Positions 1 to 12,620 are shown, counted from the stretch's first letter. The stretch: DNA of 61,995 nucleotides from Basidiobolus meristosporus CBS 931.73 (GCA_002104905.1 MCFE01000525.1:1-61995); one strand, 5' to 3'. Notes: generated by a model not told the origin, from the letters alone. Numbers and translations: made by a program.

Positions 1-1382
1 TGATGTTTTCTATCACCTCCCTGACAAAAAACACTCACATTTAGAGCCAAAGAGTAGAAAAGGGATCATTCTTGGGTATTCTGAAGCAATCAACACTAGT
101 GAAGATACCTGCCTAATTCCTACAGATACAGAAGAAATTCTATCAGTTCCAAGTCAGGGCAGATTTTACAGTTAGGAAACCTGCTAGAATAAGAAAAGCC
201 CCTGGATCCTGGTGGCAGACATCAAATGATCATCAAGAAGCTTATCTTGTCTTATGTGCCAGACCTCAGAAGCTGAAACAGACAATGCATAGTCTAGATG
301 CTACTATATGGCAATAAGTCATACAGGAGGAGTACCAATCATTGATCAGGGCAAACATTCTCATCATAGTATATATGTGAAGCAGCTTAAAGGGAATGAT
401 ATCCTGATACTTAGTGTTAATGACCTATCAAATGGCTACAAATGTTCAGAAGATACTTAAACAGACAAAATCAGACCACCTTAGCAGGTTTCTGTTCAAG
501 ATCTTTGAAGATTGTGCTATTTTCTTGGAAGTGATGTCTAATCTAACATATCTACACAGAAAACTATGATGAGTCAGTCTATGTACATCAGGGCCATTCT
601 TAGATGCTTCAAGAACAGAAATTGCAAGCCTGCTGGTCACTAACCTAAAACAGAGCAAATCTCAGCCAGTTTTGGGTAAAAGCAGCTCTGATATGGACCA
701 TTACTTACCCTATCAGTAAATGGTTGGTGGCTTAATGTACTTGATGGTGCCCAAATATCTAGATATTGCTGTGGCAGTTGGTATAGTCAGTCAATTTATG
801 CAGAATTATGAATATGATGAAATTACAGCAGTTGAGTGAATCTTCAAAAATCTGCAAGGTACCATTAATATGGTTTGAGTTGCTTTGGAGCAACTAATAG
901 GTGTAGATTTAACAACTATATTGATTTGGATTGGAGCAGGGATCTAACTGACAGATGCTCTACTACTGTATGTGTATCTCTACTTGCTGGTGCATCTATT
1001 ACCTGGAATTGCAAGGCACAATTGATTGTGGGACTATCAAAAATGAAAGCTGAGAATATGGCTGCTTGTCAAGCAACTGAGGCTATATGGCTAAGAAATT
1101 ATTCAAAGACTCACATTTTAATTCAGGTGAGGTAACATGTACTTACAAGGATAATCAAAATGTATTTCATTTGCTAGAAATTGTACTATGAATGCCAGAA
1201 CTATGCACACAGATGTACAACACCACTTTATGAGGAAAGCTATAGAAAATAAGTTAGTAGAGTCAATTTACTGCCCAACTGACCAAATGGCAACATACAT
1301 ATTATTAAGACAACTAGCTTGGCCACAATTTGAGAATCTCAAAGAGTAATTAGGATTTATTAATTATCTAGTAAAGGGAGAG
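1..1382 (+). pseudogene. Decayed Ty1/copia pol remnant (family A): integrase C-terminus, RT and RNase H
   Basis: The first ~100 bases read as the end of a copia integrase (pattern K.RKGIILGY). Degenerate reverse-transcriptase sequence follows, then a copia RNase H with recognisable pieces: LSKMKAENMAACQATEAIWL near 1035-1095, ARTMHTDVQHHF near 1200 and YCPTDQMA near 1270. Stops and frame changes interrupt it throughout, so it cannot be expressed. A purine-rich tract (about 1374-1382) leads directly into an LTR, as expected at the 3' end of a copia element. Two other damaged copies of the same family lie at 7086-7840 and 16500-18440. The 5' part of the element lies outside the window. Confidence 0.8.
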
Positions 1383-1715
1383 TGCTGAAATAACCAGCTA
1401 TTTGGTATCATTCAGCAATTAAAGATTTATTTAACAACTCTGGACTAGTCTTGGTCACCGTTAAAGTAGCCTAAAGCCATGACTTTGTAACTTTCTTCAG
1501 ATATATGATCTTATGATTATTCCCTCACAGTCAAGATCAAATAAGAAAATTAACCCAACAATATATACTAACCCTGCAACCGTGACAGAATGTGCCTAAG
1601 TGTTGAGGAACCCTCCATACTTGGTGTTGCAGTTGTATTACTTCTACAAAGGTATGAATTCTGAGCTTGTTTTTGAATAAACAAAAGCTCAACTGTCTCC
1701 TGTGGGAAATAATAT
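1383..1715 (+). repeat. 3' LTR remnant of copia family A
   Basis: It starts TGCTGAAA immediately after a polypurine tract. It matches, in the opposite orientation, the better-preserved copies at 9237-9604 and 11053-11420, which run TGTTGAAA...TTGCAACA and are about 368 bp. Similarity fades after about 1715, so the 3' end is lost or diverged. The family assignment rests on reading the shared stretch around 'ATTTGGTATCATTCAGCA'. Confidence 0.65.
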
Positions 1716-2145
1716 TGACTGTCTTCTGCAAAGCCAGAAACTGACATATTGTTTGTTGTTGCTTTTGGCAGGTAAGACTTAAGCAGATAAAATCATTACA
1801 TGCAGCTGGCCATCTCTTAGAGTTTTCTAAGAGTACTAGATATATGAAAAAAAGAATCAAGGCCCTTGATATTAGCCAAGCACCTGCATTAGTATCTGAA
1901 ATACATAAATTAAATCACATCACCATCCTTGCTAGTTTCATTCCAAGTCTGTTATCCTTTTGTTACATTGGTTTAAGACCTTTTATCTTTGAATTGTTTG
2001 ATGTGTGGCTATTGAGCACTAGCACCTTCTGGAGCACCACAATTTGAGTTACTCAGCCAGTGAGAAAACATACAAGGAAACATTCCCTCAGCAACAGCTT
2101 CATTTGCATGCATGGTCAGCATTCTCCAATTAATCCATTAAACTG
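1716..2145. other. Unassigned AT-rich spacer
   Basis: I see no coding signature here. The longest open frame (about 67 codons from 1844) resembles nothing I recognise. The stretch ends exactly at the gypsy 5' LTR. Confidence 0.5.
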
Positions 2146-2512
2146 TGTTATGATCTGCCACTTGAATATCTAAGTTAGATCAGTTTTTAGTCAAATCAAT
2201 TAGTACATGTTTAGGTTATCAGTATATCAGTATTATCTATGAAATCAGTAGCATCAGTCAGCAAATCAATCAGCAGATCCTTATCAGACAGAAGTAGATA
2301 TATTAAGTGGGATCTTATTGGGTGATGATGATGCAATCAAATGAGTCATCAGCCACAACCTACATTAGGAAATACAATTAGTCAGCAATTGATCTGGCAA
2401 AACGTATATAAGGAGCTGCTGGAACCTCAATAAAATCAGTTCAAGTTTTAGTGAATACAATACTAGCTAAACTCCCTATTCCTCTACAACTCTTATACCA
2501 AGACTTGTAACA
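2146..2512 (+). repeat. 5' LTR of the gypsy element
   Basis: TG...CA ends. A TATA-like GTATATAAG lies near 2404-2412 and AATAAAA near 2430, the usual promoter and polyadenylation pair. Read base by base against the 3' LTR I count about 13 substitutions, mostly transitions, plus one small indel, so roughly 96% identity. This suggests a fairly young insertion. Confidence 0.9.
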
Positions 2513-2570
2513 TTGGTAGCAGCAATAACCAGAAACCTCCCCCCTGAAGAAAGAAGAAACCACCCTCAAG

Positions 2571-4085
2571 ATGTCGGACAATCCAGAATGGAAGAATGCC
2601 ATGCAGCAAATCCTGGCCCAACAGCAACAGTTACTCCAGATCCTCAGCAAACAGCAACAAGGAATGACTACCATGGCTCAGAGCCAGCAAAGCCCTGTTA
2701 AGAGCAACTTTAGTGTGAAGGTCAACCGGTACCATGGCAGAGTCAATGAAAACCTGGGAACTTGGCTCTTTCAGATTGAAGAAGCTTTTAAAGCTAAAGG
2801 AATTGCTCCAGAAAGCAAGTTGCATTATGCAGCTTCTTACCTGGCAGATTCAGCTTTACAGTGGTACCACAACCAGATCAGGTCAGCCACTATGATGGGA
2901 TGCTCTACAATCTCTACCTGGGATGAGTTTGTGTCGGAAATTCAGGATGCTTTTGAGCCTCCACACCAGCAGACACTACTAAGAAGGAAGTTAAAGACAC
3001 TCAGACAGAAAGGAATGGTGCAAGAATACATCTATGAGTACAGATGTCTACTTGGACAAATCGAAAGAATGGACCCCTTGGATCAAGTTGAATACTTCAT
3101 TGATGGGTTGAAAGAAAGAACTTGCAAGGAAGTGAATTACTGAAGACCTCAGACTATTGAAGAAGCCATCAAGATTGCCATTGACTATGACTCAGCTATG
3201 TTTGGAGTTGGGAAGCCTACAGTGACTGATCAGAAAGGCTACAATCATTATGAAAGAAGACAATCAGAAGCAGTACCAATGGAAATAGATGCTATGCAGA
3301 AGAATTCTACCTCAGAAGAATGTAAGAAGAAAGGACTTTGCTTCAATTGCCACCATCAAGGACATATTGCAAAGCACTGCCCTCAAAGAAGAAATGGACA
3401 CCAGGCAACAAGAACCTTCAACCATATTGAGTCCCATGAACACAGTAATGTGGAAGATCAGCTTGAAGAAGACTCAGAACTCACCTTCCATATAACAGAA
3501 GAGTACTTGTCCCAAATGACCTCAAACTCAGGGAAGTTATTGTACTTGAATGGAGTAATTAATGGAGTACCTGCCAAGATCATGATTGACTCAGGAGCAT
3601 TGCATGAGTACATGTTGGAGCAATTTGCCTTGAAAGCTGGAATCAACTCAGAACCTACCAAATCAACTTCAGTCTCCGCAGCTGATGGGAACTCTCACAT
3701 AATCAATCGTATTACCCCGCCAGTAAGAATGAAGATCAATGACTATGAAGAAGACCTAAAGGCTTATATATTTGGGAACTGCAAGTTTGACCTTGTACTT
3801 GAAAAAACCAGGCTATTTTGTCATAATCCATCAATCAACTGGAGAACCCATGCTACTCAGATCCAAAAAGACAACAAGACCTATGAGCTATTACCTGCCA
3901 GGCTGGATTTTAACTTGGTCAATTCCAGTACGTGTGAGACAAGTGAACTTAGCAAGACCCAGTTCTGTAGAGCACTTAGAAAAGGTATCCAGATGTTCCT
4001 CATGGCTGTATTACAGGAGGATTCCGCTACCCCAGCACCCCAGCAGGTCCAGACTCTCTTGAAGAAATATTTGGACGTGTTTCCA
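2571..4085 (+). pseudogene. Gypsy gag and protease region
   Basis: The ATG at 2571 opens a Gag with a glutamine-rich N-terminus followed by the capsid-like segment common in Ty3/gypsy Gag proteins. An in-frame TGA at 3141-3143 interrupts the frame. Translation in the same frame then runs on to a CCHC zinc knuckle (CFNCHHQGHIAKHC, about 3350-3390) and an aspartic protease with the active-site pattern MIDSGA (about 3580-3600). Because the frame is kept on both sides of the TGA, a single base change probably caused the break. Confidence 0.85.
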
Positions 4086-5420
4086 GATGAGCTTGTAAGC
4101 CTACCACCAGTCAGAGACGTGGATCATGCCATTGACACAGGAGATAGCCCTCCAGTGAGCAAGACACCTTACAGAATGAGTCCATTGGAACTGGAGGAAA
4201 TGAAGAGACAAGTTGATTAGCTATTGCAGCAAGGATACATCAGGCCAGCAAGTCACCCTGGGGAGCACCAGTGCTTTTTGTGAAAAAGAAGGATGGAACA
4301 CTTAGGATGTGCATTGACTACAGAGCCCTGAGCTCAGTTACCGTCAAGAATAAGTACCCCATACCTTGGATTGATGAGCTTTTGGACCAACTTAATGGAG
4401 CCACTATTCTCAGCAAGATTGACCTCATGTCAGGATACAACCAAATTAGGGTGAAACCAGAAGATATTCCTAAGACAGCATTTAGGACCAGATATGGACA
4501 TTACAAGTACTTAGTCATGAGTCTTGGCCTCACTAATGCCTCTGCAACATTCATGATGCTGATGCATACTGTCTTTCAGGAGTACTTAGACAAGTATGTG
4601 ATAATCTACCTGGATGACATATTGATATACAGTAAGACAGAAGAGGATCACATAGTGCACATTGAAAAGGTCTTGGAGAAGCTAAGAGAGAACAAGCTAT
4701 ATGGCAAGCTAGCCAAGTGTGAATTCTTCAAGAAACACATTGAATATCTGGGACACATGGTGACTAGCACAAGAGTAACCTTAGACCCTAAGAAGGTTGA
4801 AGTTATTAATAATCTGAAGCAGCCCCATAGCATATCAGAACTCAGATCATTCCTTGGAATGGTTTCCTATTATCAGAGATTTGTCAAGTCTTTTGCAAGT
4901 ATTGCAGTCCCTTTAACTGATATCCTCAAGAATGACAATGCCTATAAGTGGGACATAGCTTGTGAAACTGCCTTCCAGATGCTCAAGCATGAACTTGCTA
5001 AGCTGCCAAGCTTAAGAATACCAGACTTCAGAAAAGAGTTCACTCTGTGCACAGATGCTTCAGATTATGCAATTGGTGGAGTGCTGAGCCAAGAACACAA
5101 GGGAAAGGACTACCCTGTTGCCTTTGAATCCAAGAAACTGAACTCAGCAGAACAAAACTATCCAGTCCATGAGAAGGAGATGCTTGCTATAATACACTGT
5201 TTGAAGACATGGAGATGCTATATTGAAGGAGTCAAATGCACTGTGAAGACTGATCATTCCTCCCTCAAGTATATACTTACTCAGAAGGTACTCTCTAGAA
5301 GAATGACAAGATGGAGTGAATACATTCAGCAATTTGACCTGGAGATTGTCTACTGCCCTGGAAAAAACCAACACGGTTGCTGATGCCTTATCAAGATTAG
5401 ATCAAGTTGCACAACTCAAT
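4086..5420 (+). pseudogene. Gypsy reverse transcriptase and RNase H
   Basis: RT motifs in order: LFVKKKDGTLRMCIDYRALS, KIDLMSGYNQIRV, then the catalytic YLDDILIYS (about 4610-4635). The RNase H follows, with CTDASDYAIGG and VHEKEMLAII. A TAG at 4218 sits where other gypsy elements have glutamate, and a frameshift near 4250 (around the SPWGAP motif) cuts the frame before RT. Another frameshift near 5370 separates RNase H from the ADALSR motif. Confidence 0.9.
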
Positions 5421-5429
5421 TTGGTGCAT

Positions 5430-6707
5430 GAATCAGATTGGCCTAGCCTATTACCAAAGTACTTGGAGGACCAAGCCATTCCTAATGAGGTGGATGAAGA
5501 TATCAAGAAGATGAATCCGTGATGAAGCCAGCAAATTTGTTGTACAGGATGAACACTCTACCAAATTGCTGATGGAAGCCCTATTGCCTATTGCCCTTAT
5601 GTTGCTTGCCTGGATTTAATACATAAGCTACAGAATGGATATGGACATCTTGGGATTGAAGGAACCTATAGTCCTTGTGAAAGCCAGAGCATGGTGGTCC
5701 CAGAATGAAACAAGACATTGAGAAGCTAGGTAAAAACATGCCCAAACTGCCACATCAATCAAGGCCAGCCACAAAGAATTGCCAAACTCTTCCCTTTGGA
5801 GCCTGTAAGACCATTTGAGAGATGGGGAATTGACTTTATTGGAAGACTGCCAACTACCAGGAAATGCAACCGTTGGATCCTAGTAGCTATTGACCATGCC
5901 ACTAAATGGCCAGTTGCTAAAGCTGTACCAATAGCCAGTGAACAAGAAGTTGCAAGTTTCATTTACCATGAGATCCTCATGAAGTTTGGATGCCCTGTGG
6001 AGATCTTATCCAATAGAGGTGCAAACTTTATGGCAAAGACATTAGAGGCTTACCTGGAAATGCAGCAGATCAGACACTTGAAAACCTCGGCATATCACCC
6101 CAGAACTAATGGAGTCACTGAGCGGTTTAATGGATTATTTGGAAAAATGCTGACCAAGTATGCAAATGGAGTTGTCAGTAGATGGGATGAGTATATAGAC
6201 CAAGCACTCTTTGCATGCAGAGTCAGAGTACACAACACCACCCAGCAATCACCATTTTACTTAGTTTATGGATGTGAACCAAGAATCCCAGGAGATCTCA
6301 CACAACCAAAGCTTACAGACACCTTAGAAGATGAACTCAGTCAGCCAAGTAGACACCAGCAACTGGAACACAGACATCAAGAGGCACAGACCAAAGTATC
6401 TCAAAGTGCAGAAAAGATGAAGCAGAGATTTGATAAGACTATAGCACCAGAAGCATTGACAGTTGGGAACTTTGCATTGCTAAGAAACAACACTTGGAAG
6501 AAGTTTGAGCCACAATGGACAAGACCATTCAAGATCATCAGAGAATGTCCATTTGCAACTTACCAACTGGTGGACAAACAAGGTAATATCCGGGAAGACT
6601 TAGTGCATAGGGACAGACTCGAGCGTGCAAGACTTGCTGATAATACTGAACCATCAAGATATTGGTATCACAAGAAAAGAGATTCAGGAGAACCCTCTCA
6701 ACTTTAG
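5430..6707 (+). pseudogene. Gypsy integrase with one catalytic residue changed
   Basis: The open part runs 5796-6707. The upstream H2C2 zinc-binding region is scrambled. The core has the first aspartate in GIDFIG and the glutamate in GVTERFN. The second aspartate, normally in a SDRGANF context, reads ILSNRGANF, an Asp-to-Asn change that should abolish strand transfer. A GPY/F-like module (WTRPFKI) and a basic tail follow. The frame stops at 6705-6707, just before the polypurine tract. Confidence 0.88.
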
Positions 6708-6717
6708 TAGGGGAGAA

Positions 6718-7085
6718 TGTTATGATCTGCCGCTTGAATGTTTAAGTTAGATCAGTTTTTAGTCAAATCAATTAGTATATGTTTAGGTTAGCAGTATATC
6801 AGTATTATCTATGAAATCAGTAGCATTAGTCAGCAAATGAATCAGCAGATCCTTATCAGACAGAAATAGATATATTAAGTAGGATCTTATTGGGTGATAA
6901 TGATGCAATCAAATGAGTCATCAGCCACAACCTACATTAGGAAATACAATTAGTCAGCAATTGATCTGGCAAAATGTATATAAGGAGCTGCTGGAACCTC
7001 AATAAAAAGCAGTTCAAGTTTTAGTGAATACAATACTAGCTAAACTCCCTATTCCTCTACAACTCTTACACCAAGACTTGTAACA
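6718..7085 (+). repeat. 3' LTR of the gypsy element
   Basis: Partner of the LTR at 2146-2512, with the same TG...CA termini, TATA and poly(A) signals. The sequence immediately after position 7085 is copia family A reverse transcriptase. Confidence 0.9.
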
Positions 7086-7840
7086 AAAGATCTTGGATAA
7101 TTGAGCTATATTTTTGGAATTGAAGTCAAATTTGACATGCTTATGCAGGAAATTATGATGAGCAATTCTAAGTACTTCAGGGACACTCTTAGAAGCTTCA
7201 GAATGGAAAATTGCAAGCCTGCAGCTACCCCTATGGACAATACACTAAGATTGAACAAATCTCAGCCAGTTTTAGATGAAAATGGCTTAATTGTGGACCA
7301 AGCTTTTCCCTATCAATCAACAGCCGGTAGCCTGATGTAATTGATAGTGTCTACATTTTGAGATATTACAATGGCAGCTGGAATAGGCAGTCAATCATGC
7401 AGAATTATGGATCAAATCAAATTACAGCAGTTAGGCAGATTTCAAATATCTGCTAGGCATCATAAATATGGTACTGGAATACAAGGAGCAGCTAATAGGC
7501 AATATTTTGATTGTTTTAGTGATTCATATTGAGTAGGGATCTGATCAACAGAAGCCCTACCACTGCATATGTATTTCATCATGCTGGTCCAGCTATTACT
7601 AAGAATTGCAAGAAACAACCCACTGTGGCCCAGTCTACAACTGAGGCTGCATATATGGCAGCTTGTCAAGCAACTAAGGAACCTGTATGGCTACAAAAAT
7701 TATTCAAAGAGTTAGGTTTTAATTAAGATGTACCATCATGTATTCACAGAGATGATCAAAGTTATATTTCATTAGCTAGAAATCCTAAGGGTAGGCGGAA
7801 CAATTTGGATAATAACCAGCAGATATATTAACATCAAGGC
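7086..7840 (+). pseudogene. Copia family A RT/RNase H fragment
   Basis: It begins in the middle of a copia RT (LSYIFGIEVKFDM) and runs through NCKPAATPMDNTLRLNKSQP to an RNase H with KQPTVAQSTTEAAYMAACQA and ISLARN. It is broken by stops at about 7338 and by frame changes. It ends without an LTR. It is closely related to the copies at 1-1382 and 16500-18440. Confidence 0.8.
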
Positions 7841-8079
7841 ACCTATTCCTTTTATATGGTAATGCTAAGCTGTCCCAGTGCATAGGTCATAGCATTTGTA
7901 AGACATAATTTGGTTCTTGCAATAAGAAGCTAGTTTGTCTGAGGGCTACTTGAATGAAGTAAGCCTAGTATCTATAGAGTACAACCAGATTTCTACATTT
8001 TAAAAACAAAATATACATCAAAGCAACTAGAGTGAGCTGATCAGAGGGACTAGAATCCTACAGGGACAATGGATGTTTA

Positions 8080-8450
8080 TCACAACCAAAGTAGTAGTTT
8101 GTAGTTAAGGAACTTACTGTGAGGTAGTAGTGCTATTCAAGCTGTTGTTTCTTCATGGAGTACCTCAGTATAAGCATTGTTGTAGAGGCAGTATAGCTAT
8201 AATACTAGGCTAGGAGAATTTTGCAATAGTCAAGAGTATTCAGTAAAGTTTCAGGGTAAATACATAGTGTTTGGCAAAATATTAATTTAAATTTGACTAT
8301 AGGGGAATAATTATGGATCATAGATATGAAAGAAAGTGCCCAAGTTAGGGCAGTATACTAGTCCTACAGCAACTAAGACCACACTAGAACTGCTAAGTGC
8401 ATATTTAGCTGCTGAGTGATACTGCATAGTCCTATATCTCAATACTCACC
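8080..8450 (-). repeat. Degenerate copia family A LTR, reverse orientation
   Basis: Matches the 9237-9604 and 11053-11420 LTRs over the stretch 'TAGCTGCTGAGTGATAC' and neighbouring sequence. The edges are unclear. The rest of 7841-9236 shows no gene or recognisable element to me. Confidence 0.55.
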
Positions 8451-9236
8451 ATTATTGAGTAAATTCTTGATCCCAATCTCACTTTAAGATTCTCAAACTA
8501 CAGCCTAGTTAGTGGTTTGCTGATATCTTGGTTATCATTTTGTCAGTTTAGTGGTACACTAATTCTATAAAGTCACCTTCTACAGCTTCACTTACAAAGA
8601 GGTGTTGTCATATATGTGCTCAGTTCCAACAAGATTAGTAGCATTTCTTGCTAATGAGATATCTGTTGGAACATTGGAGAGAGGAATTGGAAATGAATGA
8701 GATTTAGAAGCCACTCATGATATAAACTTATTCCATTGATTTGAAATATAATATTTTAATTTGTTGTAAAACTGTGTAAATGTTACTACTTGGCCACCAT
8801 GAGGGAAGTCTTAGGAGGTCACATGGCAAGTTCAACCCATTGACACAAGTTTCAGAGTTTCTTAAAATTCTGTACTCCCCTTACTGCAGATAAGTGGCAT
8901 ACATCTAACAAGCCACTCTCTAAGTTAACACTGTGAAAAGCTCCACCTGTGTGCTATTTCATACAGCTCCTTTTAGGCTGCTTCACCAATATTTAGTGAT
9001 CTTCCATGCTTAAGATGAGCTCAATCACCTCAAAATATGTGTCAATTCTACTATACCATGCTCTGGATGCCTTTTCAAGGTCATACAACAGTTTGTGAGT
9101 CTTTACACCTTTTAGAGGCATTTCTGATGGTAGAACTCTCTTGTCACTCCATTCACATATAATATTTTGCAGATCTGTGTTTCCAAAGGCTGAACTGGGA
9201 GCTATTAGATGTTGATGTGAGCTCTACGCAGCTACC

Positions 9237-9604
9237 TATTGCAATTTAAGAAGTGCTTTGAATATTAAGAGCTTATAAGGAGTTTATGATCATTATTGAA
9301 CTTCTGTTTGCTGATAAAGGAGCACGTTAATTCTATCTTTGTAGAAGTAATACAACTGTATTGCCAAGTAAGGAGGGTTTTGCAACATTCAGGAGCATTC
9401 TATAACAGCTGTTGGGCCAGTACATAATGTTATGTAAAAGTACTAGTTAGATCTTGAATATAGGGTAATAATCATAGGATAATAGATCTGACAAAAGCAG
9501 CAAAGTTACAATATAGATTAGTCCTACAGTGACCATGAGTAATCCAGAATTGTTAGGTAGATCTTTAGCTGCTGAATGATCCCAAATAGTCCAATGTTTC
9601 AACA
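9237..9604 (-). repeat. Copia family A solo LTR, reverse orientation
   Basis: A 368-bp unit which, read on the minus strand, starts TGTTGAAA and ends near TTGCAATA. No internal copia sequence adjoins it, so it is a solo LTR or an LTR fragment. Confidence 0.7.
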
Positions 9605-9814
9605 CTACCAAGGCTAGAGTACTAACCTAGTTTTTGTACTTATCCATGGTACAATATGCGGTTATATTGATCTTGCAGACCAATCTACATCTTATTTGCT
9701 CTTTCTCAGGTGGCAAATCTACCAGTTCCCACATTAATGCCTTGATCAGCAATAAGTACTCCTCCTGAATGACCTGTTACCATTAAGTAGCATCTGGACC
9801 TTTTTGAAAGAGTT

Positions 9815-10345
9815 GACTAGTTGGCAGCATTCAGTAGCTAGGAGCTTACTTAGCAATTCTGGACTAGTCTTAGTCACTGCAGGGCTCATTCACACCCCTA
9901 ACTTTGCCACTTGCTATCAGATCATTGATCTTGTGATTACTTGCCTATAGTCAAGATCAAGTTTGCACACTTACCAAACATTAGTATTCATGCTAAAACT
10001 GCTACAACCTGTTGCAATTTAAGAAGTATTTGATATTAGAAACTTATCAAGGAATGGCTATAAAAGTTTAACTGTTTTCTATTCATAAAAAGTGCAGTAT
10101 TCATGGTGCAGCAGTATGGTTTTTCAATCATAAGGAGCATCCAGTTGAGTTTCAGGGTTAACATATAATGTTTGGCAAACATTTTAACTTAAACCTCACT
10201 ATAGGGGAGCAATCATAGATTATTGATCTGAAACAAGGTAGCAGAGTTGGGCTGTAAATGAGTGCCACAGAGACTAAGACTACACCATATTTATCAGTAG
10301 ATTCTTAGGATTTTTAATAGTTTTGGATTTCAAAGGCATATTGGT
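9815..10345. repeat. Two copia family A LTR pieces joined head to head
   Basis: A forward 5' part (about 9815-10009) abuts a reverse copy that starts TGTTGCAA at 10010 and runs to about 10345. One LTR probably inserted into another, followed by loss of the remainder. From 10346 to 11052 I see no gene and no recognisable element. Confidence 0.55.
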
Positions 10346-11052
10346 TGAGTTCCAAATGGCAATTTGCAGTTATTCAAGTAGTATTTGTACAAAAACCAAG
10401 ATGCATATGCCACATGCAATCCATGATATATGGCAACACTGCAAGCATCAAATTAGCCTGCCAAAAAGCTGAGGTGATGAAGTGTGTCATTTGCAGCAGG
10501 TTCTTTCATACAAGATGTTAGTTAGTTGAAGGCATTAGATTTCTTGGATACAATAGCATTGTGCAGGACAAGCTGTAGGCCAACATGCTACCATGATATT
10601 CCCATGGAGTACTGCAAAAATGTTGCCAAAAAGCCACCAATTTTTTGTCATATAAGAAAACCTCATTTATTAGCAAGCTGAAGCTTCTAAAAGAAGTGGT
10701 ATGAATTAAGACAGCCTGAATGCATTGCAAACCCTGAACAAACAATGTCAAATGCCCATCAAGAATATGGGCAGTAAAGAGAACAAGGCACCATCACAGT
10801 ACTGCTGCAGGATTGTCAGCAAGGGCAATGGCTCAATGGTGCTGGCCTTCAGAGGCCTCATCTCAGGCTTGGACAACTGATCCAGGCTAGATTCACCAAA
10901 AGATCTTATTTAACTTTACACAGGGAACTGATTTTGCTCAAAAATTATGTGATAATTAACAATCATGTAACATTTGTTTGGTTTGTTTGCATGATCTGAT
11001 GCTGAATTTTGCTGTGGTAATTAATTAATAAAAGCTTTTTGATCTAGGGTGA

Positions 11053-11420
11053 TGTTGCAATTCAAGAAGTGATGTGTATATAAGGAACTTGTTAGGAAAT
11101 AGTGATAATAGTTGAACTGCTCTTTATTCTTAAAGAGTCTCACTATTTATACCTGTGTAGAAGTAATACAACTGTAACACTAAGTAAGAATGGCTTCTCA
11201 GCACTCAGGAGCATTCTATAACAGTTTTAGGGTCAATAATAATATATGGTAATTTTGCTAATTTGATCTTGACTATAGAGGAATAATCATAGGAAAATGC
11301 ATCTGAAGAAAGTGGCAAAGTTACTATTGTAAGTTAGTCCTACAGCAGCCAAGACTAGTCCATATTTGTAAAGTAAGTTTTTAGCTGCTGAATGATACCA
11401 AATGGTCCAACATTTTAACA
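11053..11420 (-). repeat. Copia family A LTR (reverse) with adjoining polypurine tract
   Basis: The best-preserved family A LTR (368 bp, TGTTAAAA...TTGCAACA on the minus strand). The bases just beyond it (11421-11434, CTCCCCCTCAACTC) are the reverse complement of a copia polypurine tract. This is therefore the 3' LTR of a reverse-oriented element whose interior was cut off by the family B insertion at about 11457. Confidence 0.75.
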
Positions 11421-11836
11421 CTCCCCCTCAACTCAATAATTTCTTAATCCTAATTACAATTGAAGATATTTGTATTCCACCTTAATACTCACCTAGCTTA
11501 GTCACTTAGATCATTGCCTTCAAATTTTAGAGAGTACTGACAAGAAATCCCTGTTGGGAAATACTTATAATATTTTCACCAAAATATTTGATACCCAAAA
11601 CATAAAATTTTTCAAAGTTGTTCAAACAGCCCCAGACTTTGCACTTATGCTCTTGGTATCTTACTGAACCTATTCTACATGTTTGTAATGCCAAGACCAT
11701 GTCAAAGTAAATTACTACTTTGACATTCAATAAATCATTCAGCTAGAACCACGTAATTTACTTGTTCTACTTATTACTTCCAGTATCTCCAAGACTCTCA
11801 TAACAGGTTATGGGTCCTAAGTAGTCAGTCTCTGCA

Positions 11837-12620
11837 ATGCCTACTACTGCTATTACTGGAATCTTTCCCTCTGCTGAACAGTTGGATGGATCTAACTACC
11901 AAGTGTGTAAGGTGAAGATGAAGATGCTGCTACAGGAAAGAGGCCTCTGGGATATTGTCTTGGGAGAAGAATGCCCTCCTAAAAGTGTGAGAGAGGAAAC
12001 CTTAAATTACCAGAAGAATGAACAGAGTGCCTTTAACTTTGATTGCCTTAATGTTAAAAACAAATTGCTACTTCAACGCTCAAGAGCAAAAATGTCAAAG
12101 AATGCCTGGAAGGCATTAGAAGGCACCTAACAGTCATGTTCAGCTGCCAAGAAAATTTATCTTAGAGAAAAGTTCCTTCCTACAAAGATGCTGCCAGAAG
12201 TAAAAATGAAAACTCTAATTAACAGAATTACCTTGCTGGTAGATGAGATTGAATCCATATGCATACCAACTACTGATGAGGATGTGATAATAACTATCCC
12301 AAGTAGCCTGACAGACAGTTTTTAGGGCCTTATATCAGCCCTAGAGTCCAGAACTGAAGATCTGACCTTAAATTACATATAAGAAGGCTCCTGGACAAAG
12401 AATTATGAAAGTCAAGCACCAACACAAAGGAAGAAGAAAATGTTTTAAAATGCAATGATTACCAACAAAGGAGATACCTAAGACCTTGTAAAGGCAATAG
12501 AAACCTGTTTTGAAACTACTGCAAAAGGAATGGATGCACATCAGACCAGTATTTGAAAAAAAGAAATACTGTCAGCAGAAAAAGTCTGATTATGGAAATG
12601 CTCCAACAACCAAAGATAGA
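11837..12620 (+). pseudogene. Copia family B gag
   Basis: The ATG at 11837 gives a 97-codon frame with the copia Gag signature: an aromatic/Leu-Asp-Gly-Ser-Asn-Tyr block followed by K.KMLLQERGLWDIV. A stop at 12128 truncates it. Similar sequence continues in other frames to about 12620 (KIYLREKF-like region), after which similarity is lost. Confidence 0.75.

Larger units (their letters stand above)
2146..7085 (+). mobile_element. Ty3/gypsy LTR retrotransposon, almost full length, inactivated
   Basis: A 4,940-bp element bounded by two ~367-bp LTRs that begin TGTTATGATC and end CTTGTAACA. The gene order is gag, protease, reverse transcriptase, RNase H, integrase, which is the Ty3/gypsy order. 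The primer-binding site TGGTAGC (2514-2520), two bases after the 5' LTR, fits the 3' end of initiator methionine tRNA. A purine tract (6709-6717) precedes the 3' LTR. The pol gene is broken by two in-frame stops (3141, 4218), frameshifts near 4250 and 5370, and a catalytic substitution in the integrase. The five bases flanking the two LTRs (AACTG and AAAGA) do not match, so there is no clear target-site duplication. The right flank is copia family A RT but the left flank is not. Confidence 0.92.
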
